This document shows, one piece after another, positions 1 to 8,454 of a stretch of 43,160 bases of DNA. The stretch covers positions 1 through 43,160 of the forward strand of contig CAWJCP010000006.1 in the NCBI GenBank assembly GCA_963841445.1, in the 5' to 3' direction. Each line of letters starts with the position of its first letter. The first letter of the stretch is position 1. Below the pieces are notes generated by a model. The model had not been told where the DNA came from. It was given only the letters and a program-made list of their open reading frames with translations, and did not search any database. The position numbers were made by a program, and so were the translations under genes. Source of the DNA: Mayfieldus sp963841445 (GTDB lineage: Bacteria > Actinomycetota > Thermoleophilia > Solirubrobacterales > 70-9).

Positions 1-187
1 TGAAGCGACTTTGGCGCCGGCGGGCATCAACCTGCGCGTTGATGGTTCGACCCGTCGCGCCTCGTTTCACCGGATGGCGTTGGCTGGGCGCGGGTGACGA
101 TCGGGCGGGAAAGTGTTCCCGTCCCTAACCTCTCTCCGACACCCGCGTTCAAGCCGAGCGCAAGCCAAATGAGCCGAGGAGGGCACG

Positions 188-1039
188 ATGACCCCGCAGA
201 TGACGATTGAAGAGCTGCAGCGCGCCAATTACGAGATCGCGGAGGCGATCGCACCGAGCTGGGAGCGCCGCCGGGCCGACGTCGAGCGCTTCGCGGGCCG
301 CGTGCGCGAGTGGATGCTCCGCGAGCTGCGCCCGCAACCCGGCGATGTCGTGCTCGAGCTCGCCGCCGGGGCGGGGGACTGCGGCTTCGAAGCAGCGAAG
401 CTCGTCGGCGATCGCGGTCGGCTGATCTCGACCGACTTCTCGCCGGCGATGCTGGCGGCGGCCCGCCGCCGCGGCGCCGAGCTCGGGGCCGAGAACGTCG
501 ACTACCGGGTTCTCGACGCCGCGCGCAACGAGCTCGACGACGACTCGGTCGACGGTGTGCTCTGCCGGTTCGGCTTCATGCTCATGGTGGACCCCGTCAC
601 GGCGCTCGCCGAGACGCGTCGGGTGCTGCGCCCGGGCGGGCGGCTGGCGCTGGCGGTCTGGGGACCTCCGGAGCGCAACCCCTACTTCACGGCGATCGTC
701 GGAGGCCTCGTGGCCAACTCCCACATGCCGCCGCCCGACCCCGACGGCCCGGGAGTCTTCAGCCTGGCGAGCGCCGAGCGCACGGCCGCCCTGCTCGAGG
801 GAGCCGGATTCTCCACGGTGCGCACCGAGGAGGTCCCGGTGCGCTTCGCCGTCGCCGACACCGACGGTTACTTGGATCTGGTCGCCGACACCGCGGGCCC
901 GATCGGGCTCACCGTGCAGGGTTTGTCCGCGGCGGAGCGGGAAGCTGTGAAGGCTGAGGTCAGCGCGGCTCTGGAGCCCTTCCACGGCGACGACGGTCTC
1001 GAGCTCCCCGGCGTCGCGCTTTGCGCGGTGGCGTCATGA
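188..1039 (+). CDS. class I SAM-dependent methyltransferase (UbiE-like)
   Basis: A 283-residue protein with a Rossmann-type methyltransferase core. Motif I, VLELAAGAGDCG, lies near residues 53-64. An acidic residue follows in ISTDFSPAM, which probably binds the SAM ribose, and the motif RVLRPGGRLALAVWG ends the core. This layout is typical of the UbiE/COQ5-like Methyltransf_11 group, which methylates small molecules or lipids. The substrate cannot be told from the sequence. The ATG is preceded by GAGGAGG at a good distance, so the start is secure. The next gene is a dehydrogenase about 100 bases downstream on the same strand, and the two may be co-transcribed. Confidence 0.85.
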   Translation: MTPQMTIEELQRANYEIAEAIAPSWERRRADVERFAGRVREWMLRELRPQPGDVVLELAAGAGDCGFEAAKLVGDRGRLISTDFSPAMLAAARRRGAELGAENVDYRVLDAARNELDDDSVDGVLCRFGFMLMVDPVTALAETRRVLRPGGRLALAVWGPPERNPYFTAIVGGLVANSHMPPPDPDGPGVFSLASAERTAALLEGAGFSTVRTEEVPVRFAVADTDGYLDLVADTAGPIGLTVQGLSAAEREAVKAEVSAALEPFHGDDGLELPGVALCAVAS

Positions 1040-1140
1040 GCACGCTGGCGACCCAGAGAGCTTCAGACAACTAACAGGGCAATCAGTGGCACTACGGTGC
1101 GCCGAGTGATCTCGGCTCAACGCAAGGACGTACAACGAGC

Positions 1141-1935
1141 ATGGAGCTGAACGGCCTCACAGCGCTGGTCACGGGATCAAACCGCGGCATCGGCCGGGCG
1201 ATCGCCGAGGCGCTCGCGAAAGAGCCGCTGGCTTTGCTGCTCGCCGGTGCCCGGGGTCCCGAGGTTGCAGAGCCTCTGGTTCCATCGCCCGGAGGCGCGA
1301 GCGAGACGAGGACCGTGCTCATGGACCTTTCCTCACGGGAGTCGATTGAGCGCAGCTGCGCAGCGCTCGACGAGCTCGAGCGGATCGACCTGTTGGTCAA
1401 CAACGCCGGCCTGATGACCGGGGGCCTGCTCGAGGAGCAGGATCTCGCCGAGATCTACGCGATGTTCCAGGTCAACCTGATCGCCGTTGCCCACCTCACC
1501 CAGGCCATCCTGCCCGCGATGCTGAAGCGCGGTCACGGCAAGATCGTCAACAACGCCAGCATCTCCGGCTACGCTCACTTCCCCGCCGCCAGCACCTACG
1601 CGGCGAGCAAGGCCGGCGTCGTCGCCTTCAGCGAGTCGCTGCGGCGGGAGTTGCGCGGCACCGGGATCGACGTGCTGCACCTGGTCACGCCGGGTATCGA
1701 GACGGAGATGATGGACGCGACCCAGGAAGTCTACGGGCGCCACATCGACACCAGCGGCTGGGACCTGCAGCCCGCTGACGAGTGGGCGGCGAAGGTCGTC
1801 AAAGCGATTCGCGACGACGATCATGTGCTGGGTCCGGGGGGACGCACCGCGATCGCGAAGCTTGCCTCGCGGGGCCCGGCAACGCTGCTCGACCGGATCT
1901 CGGACCGTATGTTCAGCCGCCGGCCGCGAGGCTGA
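1141..1935 (+). CDS. short-chain dehydrogenase/reductase (SDR)
   Basis: A 264-residue classical SDR. It has the NAD(P)-binding TGSNRGIG motif near residues 11-18, the structural NNAG motif (LLVNNAGLM) and the active-site Ser/Tyr/Lys set (NNASISGY, then TYAASKAG). It should be a cytosolic NAD(P)-dependent oxidoreductase acting on a hydroxyl or keto group. The substrate is unknown. The last 23 bases overlap the 3' end of the convergent methyltransferase gene on the minus strand. No strong ribosome binding site is seen before the ATG. Confidence 0.88.
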   Translation: MELNGLTALVTGSNRGIGRAIAEALAKEPLALLLAGARGPEVAEPLVPSPGGASETRTVLMDLSSRESIERSCAALDELERIDLLVNNAGLMTGGLLEEQDLAEIYAMFQVNLIAVAHLTQAILPAMLKRGHGKIVNNASISGYAHFPAASTYAASKAGVVAFSESLRRELRGTGIDVLHLVTPGIETEMMDATQEVYGRHIDTSGWDLQPADEWAAKVVKAIRDDDHVLGPGGRTAIAKLASRGPATLLDRISDRMFSRRPRG

Positions 1936-3121
1936 AGCTGCGGCCCACCGCGCCCGAGGTCCGCCGCGGGCCGGCGAGCAGCACCTGGTAGTCGCCGATG
2001 CGCCGCTCGCGGAAGCCGCCCTCCGACCAGGACAGATAGAGCTCCCAGAGGCGCCGGAAGCGCTCGTCGTAGCCGAGCGCCGCGACCTTCCCGCGCGCGG
2101 CGAGGAAGTTGCGCCGCCAACTGCTCAGGGTGAGCGGATAGCTCTCGGTCATGTCCTCGAGCCCGACCTCGGTCAGCCCGGCGCGGTTGGCGCAGCGCCG
2201 CATCACCTGCAGCGAGGGCAGGCAGCCGGAGGGAAAGACGTAGGTGTTGATGAAGCTGCGGGTCGCCTTCTCCGCCTCGTAGTCGCGGTCGTCGATCGTG
2301 ATCGCCTGCAGCAGCGTCAGGCCATCGGGCTCGATCAGCTGCGCGCAGCGGGCGAAGAAGGTCTCGAAGTACTGCCAGCCGACCGCCTCGATCATCTCGA
2401 TCGAGGCCAGCTTGTCGAAGCGCCCGCGCAGGTCACGGTAGTCCTCGAGCAGGATCGTGACCCGGTCCGCGACCCCGGCCTGCTCGACGCGGCGCTGGGC
2501 GAGTTCGCACTGCTCGCGCGAGATCGTCGTGGTGGTCACCCGGCAGCCATGCTGCTCGGCGGCGTGGATCGCGAGGCTGCCCCAGCCGGTGCCGATCTCG
2601 AGCAGGTGGTCGGACTCGGTCAGCTCGAGCTTGCGGCAGACTCGCTCGAGCTTCGCCAGCTGGGCCTCGCGCAGCGACATCTGCGGGGAGTCGAAGGCGG
2701 CGCAGGAGTAGGTCATCGTCTCGTCGAGGAAGCTGGCGAAGAGCTCGTTGCCGAGGTCGTAGTGAGCGGAGATGTGGTGCCGGGCGCCCTCGCGGGTATT
2801 CAGCGGCACCCGCGCCAGCAGCCGCCGCAGCGGCAGGATCGCGCGCCGCGGACGGTCGAGCCGCCGCATCTCGCGCGCCGCAATCCGGACCAGCGAGACG
2901 AGGTCGTCGCAATCCCACTCGCCGGCCATGTAGCCCTCGGCGAGGCCTACCGAGCCGCGTCGCAGGCGTCCCCAGGCGGCCTGGTCGTGGATTCGGACCG
3001 TGGTTCGCAGCGGCGCGTCGGCCGGGCCGAAGGCAGCGCGGCGGCCGTCCTCGACAACCTCGATCCGGCCGCCGCGGATCCGGCGCAGGGCCGCGCTGAC
3101 GATCGCGCGGGTCGGGTTCAT
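1913..3121 (-). CDS. cyclopropane-fatty-acid-synthase family methyltransferase
   Basis: A 402-residue member of the COG2230 family, which transfers a methyl or methylene group from SAM onto the double bond of a phospholipid-bound acyl chain. The SAM motif EIGTGWG is at residues 175-181, and the family segment YDLGNELFASFLDETMTYSC is at about 121-140. A longer reading frame extends upstream. I chose the ATG at 3121 because it overlaps the stop of the DUF1365 gene (ATGA), as expected for coupled translation, and because the upstream extension is only low-complexity Ala/Arg sequence. It is the last gene of a three-gene lipid operon. The product could be a cyclopropane, methyl-branched or furan-type precursor; the sequence does not decide. 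Confidence 0.9.
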   Translation of the reverse strand: MNPTRAIVSAALRRIRGGRIEVVEDGRRAAFGPADAPLRTTVRIHDQAAWGRLRRGSVGLAEGYMAGEWDCDDLVSLVRIAAREMRRLDRPRRAILPLRRLLARVPLNTREGARHHISAHYDLGNELFASFLDETMTYSCAAFDSPQMSLREAQLAKLERVCRKLELTESDHLLEIGTGWGSLAIHAAEQHGCRVTTTTISREQCELAQRRVEQAGVADRVTILLEDYRDLRGRFDKLASIEMIEAVGWQYFETFFARCAQLIEPDGLTLLQAITIDDRDYEAEKATRSFINTYVFPSGCLPSLQVMRRCANRAGLTEVGLEDMTESYPLTLSSWRRNFLAARGKVAALGYDERFRRLWELYLSWSEGGFRERRIGDYQVLLAGPRRTSGAVGRSFSLAAGG

Positions 3122-3867
3122 CCGCTCCGCTCCGGGTGGGGGTAGTGGCGCACCCCCTTCAGCTTCAGCCGCAGCGCCTGCAGGTAGATGCGCGCCACCA
3201 CGGCCAGCGAGGCGGCCGGATAGCGGACCAGCAATCGCCGCAGCAGCTTCGGCTCCAGCTCGCGCCGCTGCAGCGAGAGCGTCGCGTCGAACACCGGCCG
3301 GCCTGCGGAGCGGCTCTCGATGTGGACCTGCAGCGAGTCGTTGGGCTCCGACACGCGCCACTCGTAGTCGCCGTCCATGGCCAGGAACGGCGAGACGTGA
3401 AACTCCTTCTCGAGTCGATCGGCGATCACCGAGCCCTCTCCTACGCGCTCGAGCACATAGGCGTGTCGCTCGCCCCAGGGGGTGTTCGTGACCTCGGCGA
3501 CCACGGCCTCCACCCTCTCACCTCCGGGCCCGAAGCAGTAGTAGAAGGAGACCGGGTTGAAGGTGAACCCGTACTGGCGCAGCTGGGTGAGCAGGCGCAC
3601 CGGCCCGGCCGGCCGCCGGCCCGTCCGCGCCTCGAGCAGGTCGAGCACCTCCTCGCGCAGCGGCCGCCGCGGGTCGCCGAGGTAGTCCGAGCGCCGGAAG
3701 CGGGCCAGGGCGGGGCGCCGGGCCGACCAGGCAAGCGAGCCGTCGAACAGCTCCGGCAGCTCCTCGAGGTCGAGGTACATGAGGAAGAGCGGATAGCGGA
3801 AGTCGTGATCGACCGGCTCGAAGCGGCGGTGCCGGACCCATCCTTCGTAGACGGCGCTGTCGCTCAA
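3118..3867 (-). CDS. DUF1365 (COG3496) family protein
   Basis: A 249-residue protein of the DUF1365 family. Recognisable family segments are VYEGWVRHRRFEPVDHDFRY near the N terminus, YGFTFNPVSFYYC in the middle, and a region with WGERHAYVL and KEFHVSPFL. The biochemical role is not established. The family is almost always found between a COG2907 flavoprotein and a cyclopropane-synthase-like methyltransferase, as here, and is tied to modification of membrane fatty acids. The start is set at a TTG whose last two bases belong to the upstream gene's TGA; no ATG or GTG fits better. Its stop overlaps the next gene's ATG. Confidence 0.82.
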   Translation of the reverse strand: MSDSAVYEGWVRHRRFEPVDHDFRYPLFLMYLDLEELPELFDGSLAWSARRPALARFRRSDYLGDPRRPLREEVLDLLEARTGRRPAGPVRLLTQLRQYGFTFNPVSFYYCFGPGGERVEAVVAEVTNTPWGERHAYVLERVGEGSVIADRLEKEFHVSPFLAMDGDYEWRVSEPNDSLQVHIESRSAGRPVFDATLSLQRRELEPKLLRRLLVRYPAASLAVVARIYLQALRLKLKGVRHYPHPERSG

Positions 3868-5105
3868 AGCCGCTCTCCGAAGCGCTCGCAGACGCGCAGC
3901 GCGCTGGCGACGCCGTCCTCGTGGAAGCCGTAGCCCCAGTAGGCGCCGCAGTAGTGGGTTCGCCGCACGCCGCTGAGCTCCGTCCAGCGTGCCTGGGCCG
4001 CGATCCCTGCCGGGGTGAAGATCGGGTGCGAGTACTCGATCGTCTCGATCACGCGCTCGGGGTCGATCCTCTCGCTCCGGTTCAGGGTCACGCAGAGCTC
4101 GTGGTCGGACTCGAGCGCCTGGAGGCGATTCATGTGGTAGGTGACTGTGGTCCGCTCGCGGGGCTCGGGCTCGAGGTGGAAGTTCCAACTCGCCCAGGCC
4201 CGGCGCCGCCGCGGAAGCTGCTCGGGGTCGGTGTGCAGGACCGCCTCGTTGTCCTGGTAGGGGATCGCGCCGAGCACCTCGCGCTCGACGGGGCTGGGGT
4301 CGGCGAGCATCTCCAGGGCCTGGTCGGAGTGGGCGGCGATGACGACCTCGTCGAAGCTCTCCGGCTCGCCTCCCCGCGGGATCAGCTCGATCCGGTTGCG
4401 GTACCGGCGGATCGAATCGATCGGGGTCGAGCTGCGGATCCGCGCCGCGAAAGGGGCCGTGAGCGCCTCGACGTAACGGCTCGCGCCGCCGGCGATCGAG
4501 CGCCATTGCGGCCGCCCGCGATTCGAGAACATCCCGTGGTTGTCGAAGAACTCGGCCAGGAAGCTGGCCGGAAAGTCCCACATCTGGGCCGGATCCGCGG
4601 ACCAGACCGCGGATGCCTGGGGGACGATCAATCGCTCGACGAAGTCTCGTGAGTAGCCGCGGGCGTCGAGAAACTCGCCCAGCGAGGGCCCGCTTCCGTT
4701 GAGGCCGATCAGCGACGGCGCCTCGCGGTTGAAGCGCAGCAGGTCGGCCACCATGCGGTGAAACGAGGGCTTGACGAGGTGCGAGCGGCAGGCGAAGAGG
4801 CCGTTCGGCGAGGAGCCGTTGTACTCGAAGCCGGTCCCGTCCGAGACCGAGAAGCTCATCTCGGAGGCCTTGGCCTCGACCCCGAGTCGGGCCAGCAGAC
4901 GCTGGAAGCCGGGGTAGTTGCGGTCGTTGTGGACGATGAACCCGGTGTCGACGTGCTGGGTCTCGTCCGGGAGGTCGACACGCACCGTGTTGGTGTGGCC
5001 GCCGAGCCGGCCGTCGGCCTCGAACAGGGTCATCTCGTGGCGGGGATGGAGAAGATGCGCACAGGTGAGGCCGGAGATGCCGGCGCCGACGATCGCGATC
5101 TTCAT
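3864..5105 (-). CDS. FAD-dependent amine oxidase/desaturase-like protein (COG2907)
   Basis: A 413-residue flavoprotein. The N terminus is a dinucleotide-binding fold, MKIAIVGAGISGLTCAHLL, with GxGxxG at residues 7-12, followed by an FAD-ribose acidic residue in LFEADGRLGGHTNT. The family signature VDTGFIVHNDRNYPGF follows. The C terminus carries YCGAYWGYGFHEDGVASAL, the second FAD-contact region of amine-oxidase-like flavoproteins. In Rhodobacter the COG2907 flavoprotein works with a paired methyltransferase in making unusual fatty acids; I recall this as established for furan fatty acids. It is inferred here from the gene order flavoprotein, DUF1365, methyltransferase, all overlapping by 4 bases. 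The ATG overlaps the stop of a 28-codon ORF upstream. Confidence 0.87.
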   Translation of the reverse strand: MKIAIVGAGISGLTCAHLLHPRHEMTLFEADGRLGGHTNTVRVDLPDETQHVDTGFIVHNDRNYPGFQRLLARLGVEAKASEMSFSVSDGTGFEYNGSSPNGLFACRSHLVKPSFHRMVADLLRFNREAPSLIGLNGSGPSLGEFLDARGYSRDFVERLIVPQASAVWSADPAQMWDFPASFLAEFFDNHGMFSNRGRPQWRSIAGGASRYVEALTAPFAARIRSSTPIDSIRRYRNRIELIPRGGEPESFDEVVIAAHSDQALEMLADPSPVEREVLGAIPYQDNEAVLHTDPEQLPRRRRAWASWNFHLEPEPRERTTVTYHMNRLQALESDHELCVTLNRSERIDPERVIETIEYSHPIFTPAGIAAQARWTELSGVRRTHYCGAYWGYGFHEDGVASALRVCERFGERL

Positions 5106-5188
5106 GAGTCGGCCGCCGCGAGCAGGCCGACTCCAAACGCGATCCTGCCCAGCGCGAAGCCGAGCACGGTCTTTTCGGAGGTCAGCAT
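5102..5188 (-). other. small ORF (28 codons) coupled to the flavoprotein gene
   Basis: A 28-residue open frame starting MLTSEKTVLGFALGRIAFGV and ending shortly after with an Ala-rich tail. It is mostly one hydrophobic segment. Its TGA overlaps the ATG of the flavoprotein (ATGA), so it would couple translation if it is translated. AGGGAG lies directly against its ATG with almost no spacing, which weakens the case. The sequence looks like the N-terminal helix of a longer membrane protein, so it may be the remnant of a truncated gene rather than a real small protein. Existence as a protein is inference only. Confidence 0.35.
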
Positions 5189-5298
5189 CTCCCTTAACTA
5201 CGCACGGACCCGGCGCGGGGATCAGTGCCGCGGCGCCGCTGGGGCGAGATCCGGTGCGCCGCCGTGCAGGCTGACCGCGGAGGCTAGCCTTCGACCCG

Positions 5299-6924
5299 AT
5301 GGCCCGCGTCGACGTCCATGCGAAGCTCGGAAGGGTCGGCCTGCCGGCCCCCGTGGCCGAGCTCGCGGCGCGGGATTGGGACGCGGTCGTCGTCGGCGGC
5401 GGCCACAACGGCCTCACCGCTGCCGCCTATCTGGCGCGCGCCGGACGCGCGGTACTGGTGCTCGAGCGCCGCGACCGGCTCGGCGGCGCCTGCACGCTCG
5501 AGCAGCCGTTCTCCGACGAGCGCTACCTGGTAAGCCCCTGCGCCTACGTCGTCGGGCTGCTCGACGACCTCGTGGTCCGCGAGCTCGACCTCGCAGCCCA
5601 CGGCTACCGGGTCCTTCCCGCCGACCCGAACCTCTGGTGCCCGTTCGCCGACGGCACATCGTTTGCCGAGTTCATCGACGACGAGGCGACCGCCGCCCAC
5701 ATGCGCCACAACGGCTTCGCCGAGTCGGACATCCGCGGGCTGCTCGCCTACGAGGGGCTCTTCGACCGGATCCGGCTGGCGCTGCGCCGTGGGCCGCTCG
5801 GGGACACATGGGTCGGCACCTCGCCGAGCCGCGAGGAGGTCGTCGAGGCGCTCGGAGGCGACGAAGAGATGGTCTCGGTCGTCTTCGAGGAGTCGATCGC
5901 CGCGACGCTGGAGCGCTACGTCGAGGACCCGCGCCTGCGCGACGCCCTCTTCGGTCAAGGGATCATCGGGGCCTTCGCCTCGCCGCGCGACCCCGGGACC
6001 GCGTCGGTGAAGCTCATGCACCATCAGGGCGATCTGCTCGGCCTCGGCTCGATCTGGGGTTATGTCGAAGGGGGCATGGGACGGGTCTCGTTCGCGATCG
6101 CGCAGGCGGCGCAGGATGCCGGCGCCGTGATCGCCGCCGGGGTCCCGGTAGCCGAGATAGTTCCCGGCGAAGGGGTGGTCCTGGAGAGCGGCGATCGGAT
6201 TCGCGCCCGCGCCGTGGTGTGCAATGCGGACCCGAAGCGGACCCTGGCGATGCTCGATTCGGCCCAGCTGCCGGGCGGGTTTCGCGAGCGGCTCGAGGAC
6301 TGGAAGGTCCGCTCGCCGGTCGTGAAGCTGAACGCGGCGCTGGGCCGCCTGCCGACGTTCGCTGCCGCCGGAGCGGTCGAGCCGCAGCGGGCGATGGTCA
6401 CGATCACACCCGGCCTCGCGGCCGCCGAGGAGGCGTTCGCCGCCTGCCGCCGCGGCGAACCGCAAATCGGCTTCGCGGAGCTCTACTTCCAGGCCGCCTA
6501 CGACGGCTCCGTCGCCCCGCCCGACCGCCACACGATGAGCGCCTTCGCCCAGTACGCGCCCTACGAGCTCGCCGAAGGCGATTGGGAGGCGCGCCGCGAC
6601 GAGATCGGCGTCGCGATTCTCGACGCGATCGCAGTGCACGCCCCCGATGTGCACGAGTGCGTCGAGGAGCTCGAGGTGCTCGGGCCGCCGGACATCGAGG
6701 CGCGGATCGGGCTCAGCGGCGGCCAGATCTTCCAGGGCGAGGCGCTGCCGGACCAGATGTGGGACCGCCGCCTCGACCACCGCACGCCGGTCGAGGGGCT
6801 CTACCTCTGCGGGGCGGCCACCCATCCCGCCGGATCGGTGATCGCGCTGAACGGGCGAAACGCCGCCGTCGCGGCGCTCGAGGACGCCGGGGTGGCGGCT
6901 CCGCCCGCGCCGCCCTCAGCCTGA
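5299..6924 (+). CDS. phytoene-desaturase/PYROXD2-like FAD oxidoreductase
   Basis: A 541-residue flavoprotein of the CrtI-like superfamily. The FAD-binding motif VVVGGGHNGLTAAAYLARAG is at about residues 31-50, followed by the acidic-and-glycine loop VLERRDRLGGAC. GGMGRVSFAIAQAA is the typical middle motif, and the C-terminal FAD contact is LYLCGAATHPAGSVIALNGR. This subgroup (COG1233, like human PYROXD2) is distinct from true carotenoid desaturases, and no carotenoid genes lie nearby, so the substrate is unknown. It is divergent from the lipid operon, with about 190 bases between starts that must hold both promoters. Its 3' end overlaps the convergent hydrolase by 9 bases. No clear ribosome binding site precedes the ATG. 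Confidence 0.85.
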   Translation: MARVDVHAKLGRVGLPAPVAELAARDWDAVVVGGGHNGLTAAAYLARAGRAVLVLERRDRLGGACTLEQPFSDERYLVSPCAYVVGLLDDLVVRELDLAAHGYRVLPADPNLWCPFADGTSFAEFIDDEATAAHMRHNGFAESDIRGLLAYEGLFDRIRLALRRGPLGDTWVGTSPSREEVVEALGGDEEMVSVVFEESIAATLERYVEDPRLRDALFGQGIIGAFASPRDPGTASVKLMHHQGDLLGLGSIWGYVEGGMGRVSFAIAQAAQDAGAVIAAGVPVAEIVPGEGVVLESGDRIRARAVVCNADPKRTLAMLDSAQLPGGFRERLEDWKVRSPVVKLNAALGRLPTFAAAGAVEPQRAMVTITPGLAAAEEAFAACRRGEPQIGFAELYFQAAYDGSVAPPDRHTMSAFAQYAPYELAEGDWEARRDEIGVAILDAIAVHAPDVHECVEELEVLGPPDIEARIGLSGGQIFQGEALPDQMWDRRLDHRTPVEGLYLCGAATHPAGSVIALNGRNAAVAALEDAGVAAPPAPPSA

Positions 6925-7695
6925 GCCGCCGCCGCCCAGGTGCTCGAGCACCGGGCCGGTCACGTCCTCGGGGCGCTCGACGTTGACCAGGTGCCGGCCC
7001 TCGGGGAGGGCGAGCAACCGCGCGCCGGGAATCCGCTCCGCGAGCAGGGCCCCGTGCTCGGGGCCGATCGAGGGGTCGGCGGCCGCCGTGATCACCAGCG
7101 TCGGCGCCGCGATCTCGGCGAGCCGCTCGCGCAGGTCGTGGCCCGAGATCGCTTCGCAGCACCCCGCGTAAGCCTCCGGGTCGGTGCCGAGCAGCATCGA
7201 CCGGACCTCCTCCACGCGCTCGCCCTCACTCGCACGGAACTCGGGCGTGAACCAGCGCTCCAGGGTCGCGTCGGCAACCGCTGCCATGCCCTGCCCGACG
7301 GAACAAGTCGCGGCGCGCTCGGTCCAGGGCGCGGCCGGTCCGGAATCGGCCGTTGTCGAGCAGAGCACCAGCCGCTCGATCCGCTCCGGGGCATTGATCG
7401 CGAGCCAGATCCCGACCATGCCGCCGAGCGAGATACCCGCGAAGGAGGCCCGCTCGATCCCGTTGCGGTCCAGCAGCCCGATCGCATCGCGGCCAAGGTC
7501 CGCCATCGAGTAGGCCCCCGCCGGTGCCGGCGAGCCGCCGTGGCCGCGTTGGTTGTAGCGCAGCACCCGCATTCGCTGCGAGAAGGCAGGCAGCTGCTCG
7601 TCCCACATCCCCAGCTCGGCACCGAGCGAGTTGGCGAGCAGCAGCGACGGGGCGTCGTCCGGGCCGTCGAAGCGGTGCACGAGGTCGAGGCTCAC
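6916..7695 (-). CDS. alpha/beta hydrolase, 3-oxoadipate enol-lactonase-like
   Basis: A 259-residue alpha/beta hydrolase. The nucleophile elbow is GISLGG (FAGISLGGMVGIWLA), an oxyanion segment LLANSLG lies near the N terminus, and the catalytic His is in LPEGRHLVNVERPE. The phrase LRYNQRGHGGSPAP and the overall length match the PcaD group, which opens the enol-lactone of 3-oxoadipate. No other beta-ketoadipate genes are present, so the substrate assignment is tentative. The reading frame continues upstream, but the GTG at 7695 starts the conserved domain (VSLDLVHRFDGP), and the preceding part is low complexity. Confidence 0.8.
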   Translation of the reverse strand: MSLDLVHRFDGPDDAPSLLLANSLGAELGMWDEQLPAFSQRMRVLRYNQRGHGGSPAPAGAYSMADLGRDAIGLLDRNGIERASFAGISLGGMVGIWLAINAPERIERLVLCSTTADSGPAAPWTERAATCSVGQGMAAVADATLERWFTPEFRASEGERVEEVRSMLLGTDPEAYAGCCEAISGHDLRERLAEIAAPTLVITAAADPSIGPEHGALLAERIPGARLLALPEGRHLVNVERPEDVTGPVLEHLGGGGSG

Positions 7696-7756
7696 CGGAC
7701 CGACTCTATTCTGGGCCCCGAGATGGAGCTGTTGCGCGCATCGGCGGGCGGATCCT

Positions 7757-8071
7757 GTGACTGACCCGCCCCGAGCCCGCGAGATCCTGCGCAAGGTCCG
7801 GGCGATTCCGCCCGGCTGCGTCACCACCTACGGCGACCTCTGTCCGGAGGCCCCGCGACTTGCGGGGGCCGTCCTCGCTGCCTGCGCGGACCCGGCCGTG
7901 CCCTGGCAGCGCGTCGTGCGCGCCGACGGTTCGCTTGCCAAGGGCCGCCGCCAGCAGCGGCTGCTACGGGCGGAGGGCGTTCCGATGCGCCGAGCCCGGG
8001 TCGACATGGAGCGGGCCTGGGTCGACGTCGCCGCGCTCGCGCCGGGCGCGAAGCGACGCGTGAGCTCGTGA
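7757..8071 (+). CDS. alkyltransferase-like DNA repair protein (MGMT/Atl fold)
   Basis: A 104-residue protein matching the DNA-binding domain of O6-alkylguanine-DNA alkyltransferases. It has IPPGCVTTYGDL near residues 17-28, and PWQRVVRADGSL at the active-site position. True MGMT proteins have PCHRV here. The Trp at residue 50 replaces the alkyl-accepting Cys, which is the mark of the Atl (YbaZ/Atl1) group. Those proteins bind alkylated guanine and flag it for nucleotide excision repair without transferring the alkyl group. The GTG start at 7757 opens the conserved region. It is transcribed divergently from the hydrolase gene, 61 bases away. Confidence 0.8.
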   Translation: MTDPPRAREILRKVRAIPPGCVTTYGDLCPEAPRLAGAVLAACADPAVPWQRVVRADGSLAKGRRQQRLLRAEGVPMRRARVDMERAWVDVAALAPGAKRRVSS

Positions 8072-8076
8072 CGGGG

Positions 8077-8454
8077 TCAGGTGAGCAGCGTGATCACACC
8101 TCGCGCGATCAGCAGCGCGCCGATGCCGGTGGCGCCGATGGTTGCGATCCGCCGGCCGCTGCGGCTGAGCCAGGCCCTGAAGCGCTGCACCTCCACCACA
8201 GTCCTCTCCGGGGCCACCACATAGCCGAGCAACGGGATCTCGAGCACCAGCAGGAGCACGACGTTGAAGCCGAGGATCACCAGGACCGTCGGCAGCGTCC
8301 CGTAGTTCAGGTTGTCGAGGTCGTGGAGTGCCACGAGGTAGGCGACACCGGGAAGGGTGAGGACGACGCCGAGCGCAAACGTCACCCGAGCCGAGCCTCT
8401 GCCCAAGAGCCGTTCAACCCTCGAAGGTGACTTCGCGTTCCCCTCCCCTTCCAC
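8077..8454 (-). CDS. GAP-family membrane protein, C-terminal half (frameshifted)
   Basis: A 125-codon frame holding the second half of a GAP (Sap-like, sulfolipid-addressing-protein type) integral membrane protein. The family phrase LPGVAYLVALHDL is present, then NVVLLLVLEIPLLGYVVAPE, then a final hydrophobic helix. Complete family members contain this half and the neighbouring half in one chain. The frame overlaps the upstream half by 41 bases in a different phase. Removing one G from the run around 8436-8444 would join them into one continuous protein. It may be translated separately from the GTG at 8454, but I regard the pair as one gene broken by a real or sequencing-derived frameshift. 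Confidence 0.62.
   Translation of the reverse strand: MEGEGNAKSPSRVERLLGRGSARVTFALGVVLTLPGVAYLVALHDLDNLNYGTLPTVLVILGFNVVLLLVLEIPLLGYVVAPERTVVEVQRFRAWLSRSGRRIATIGATGIGALLIARGVITLLT

Noticed and set aside
18..187. Short ORFs at the window start
   Set aside because: No family resemblance, and the sequence before 188 looks like an untranslated upstream region.
2057..2066. Other CCGGAAGC words as extra copies of the palindromic element
   Set aside because: Several occur (for example in the methyltransferase and DUF1365 genes), but without matching flanks or arms, and in conserved family sequence.
1823..3145. Long plus-strand ORF (440 codons) opposite the cyclopropane-synthase-like gene
   Set aside because: It is antisense to a clear family member. 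The translation is low-complexity Arg/Gly/Ala/Leu sequence typical of shadow frames in GC-rich DNA.
4758..6986. 742-codon plus-strand ORF over the flavoprotein genes
   Set aside because: Its translation is Arg/Gly/Pro-rich without any motif and overlaps the well-supported flavoprotein frames on both strands.
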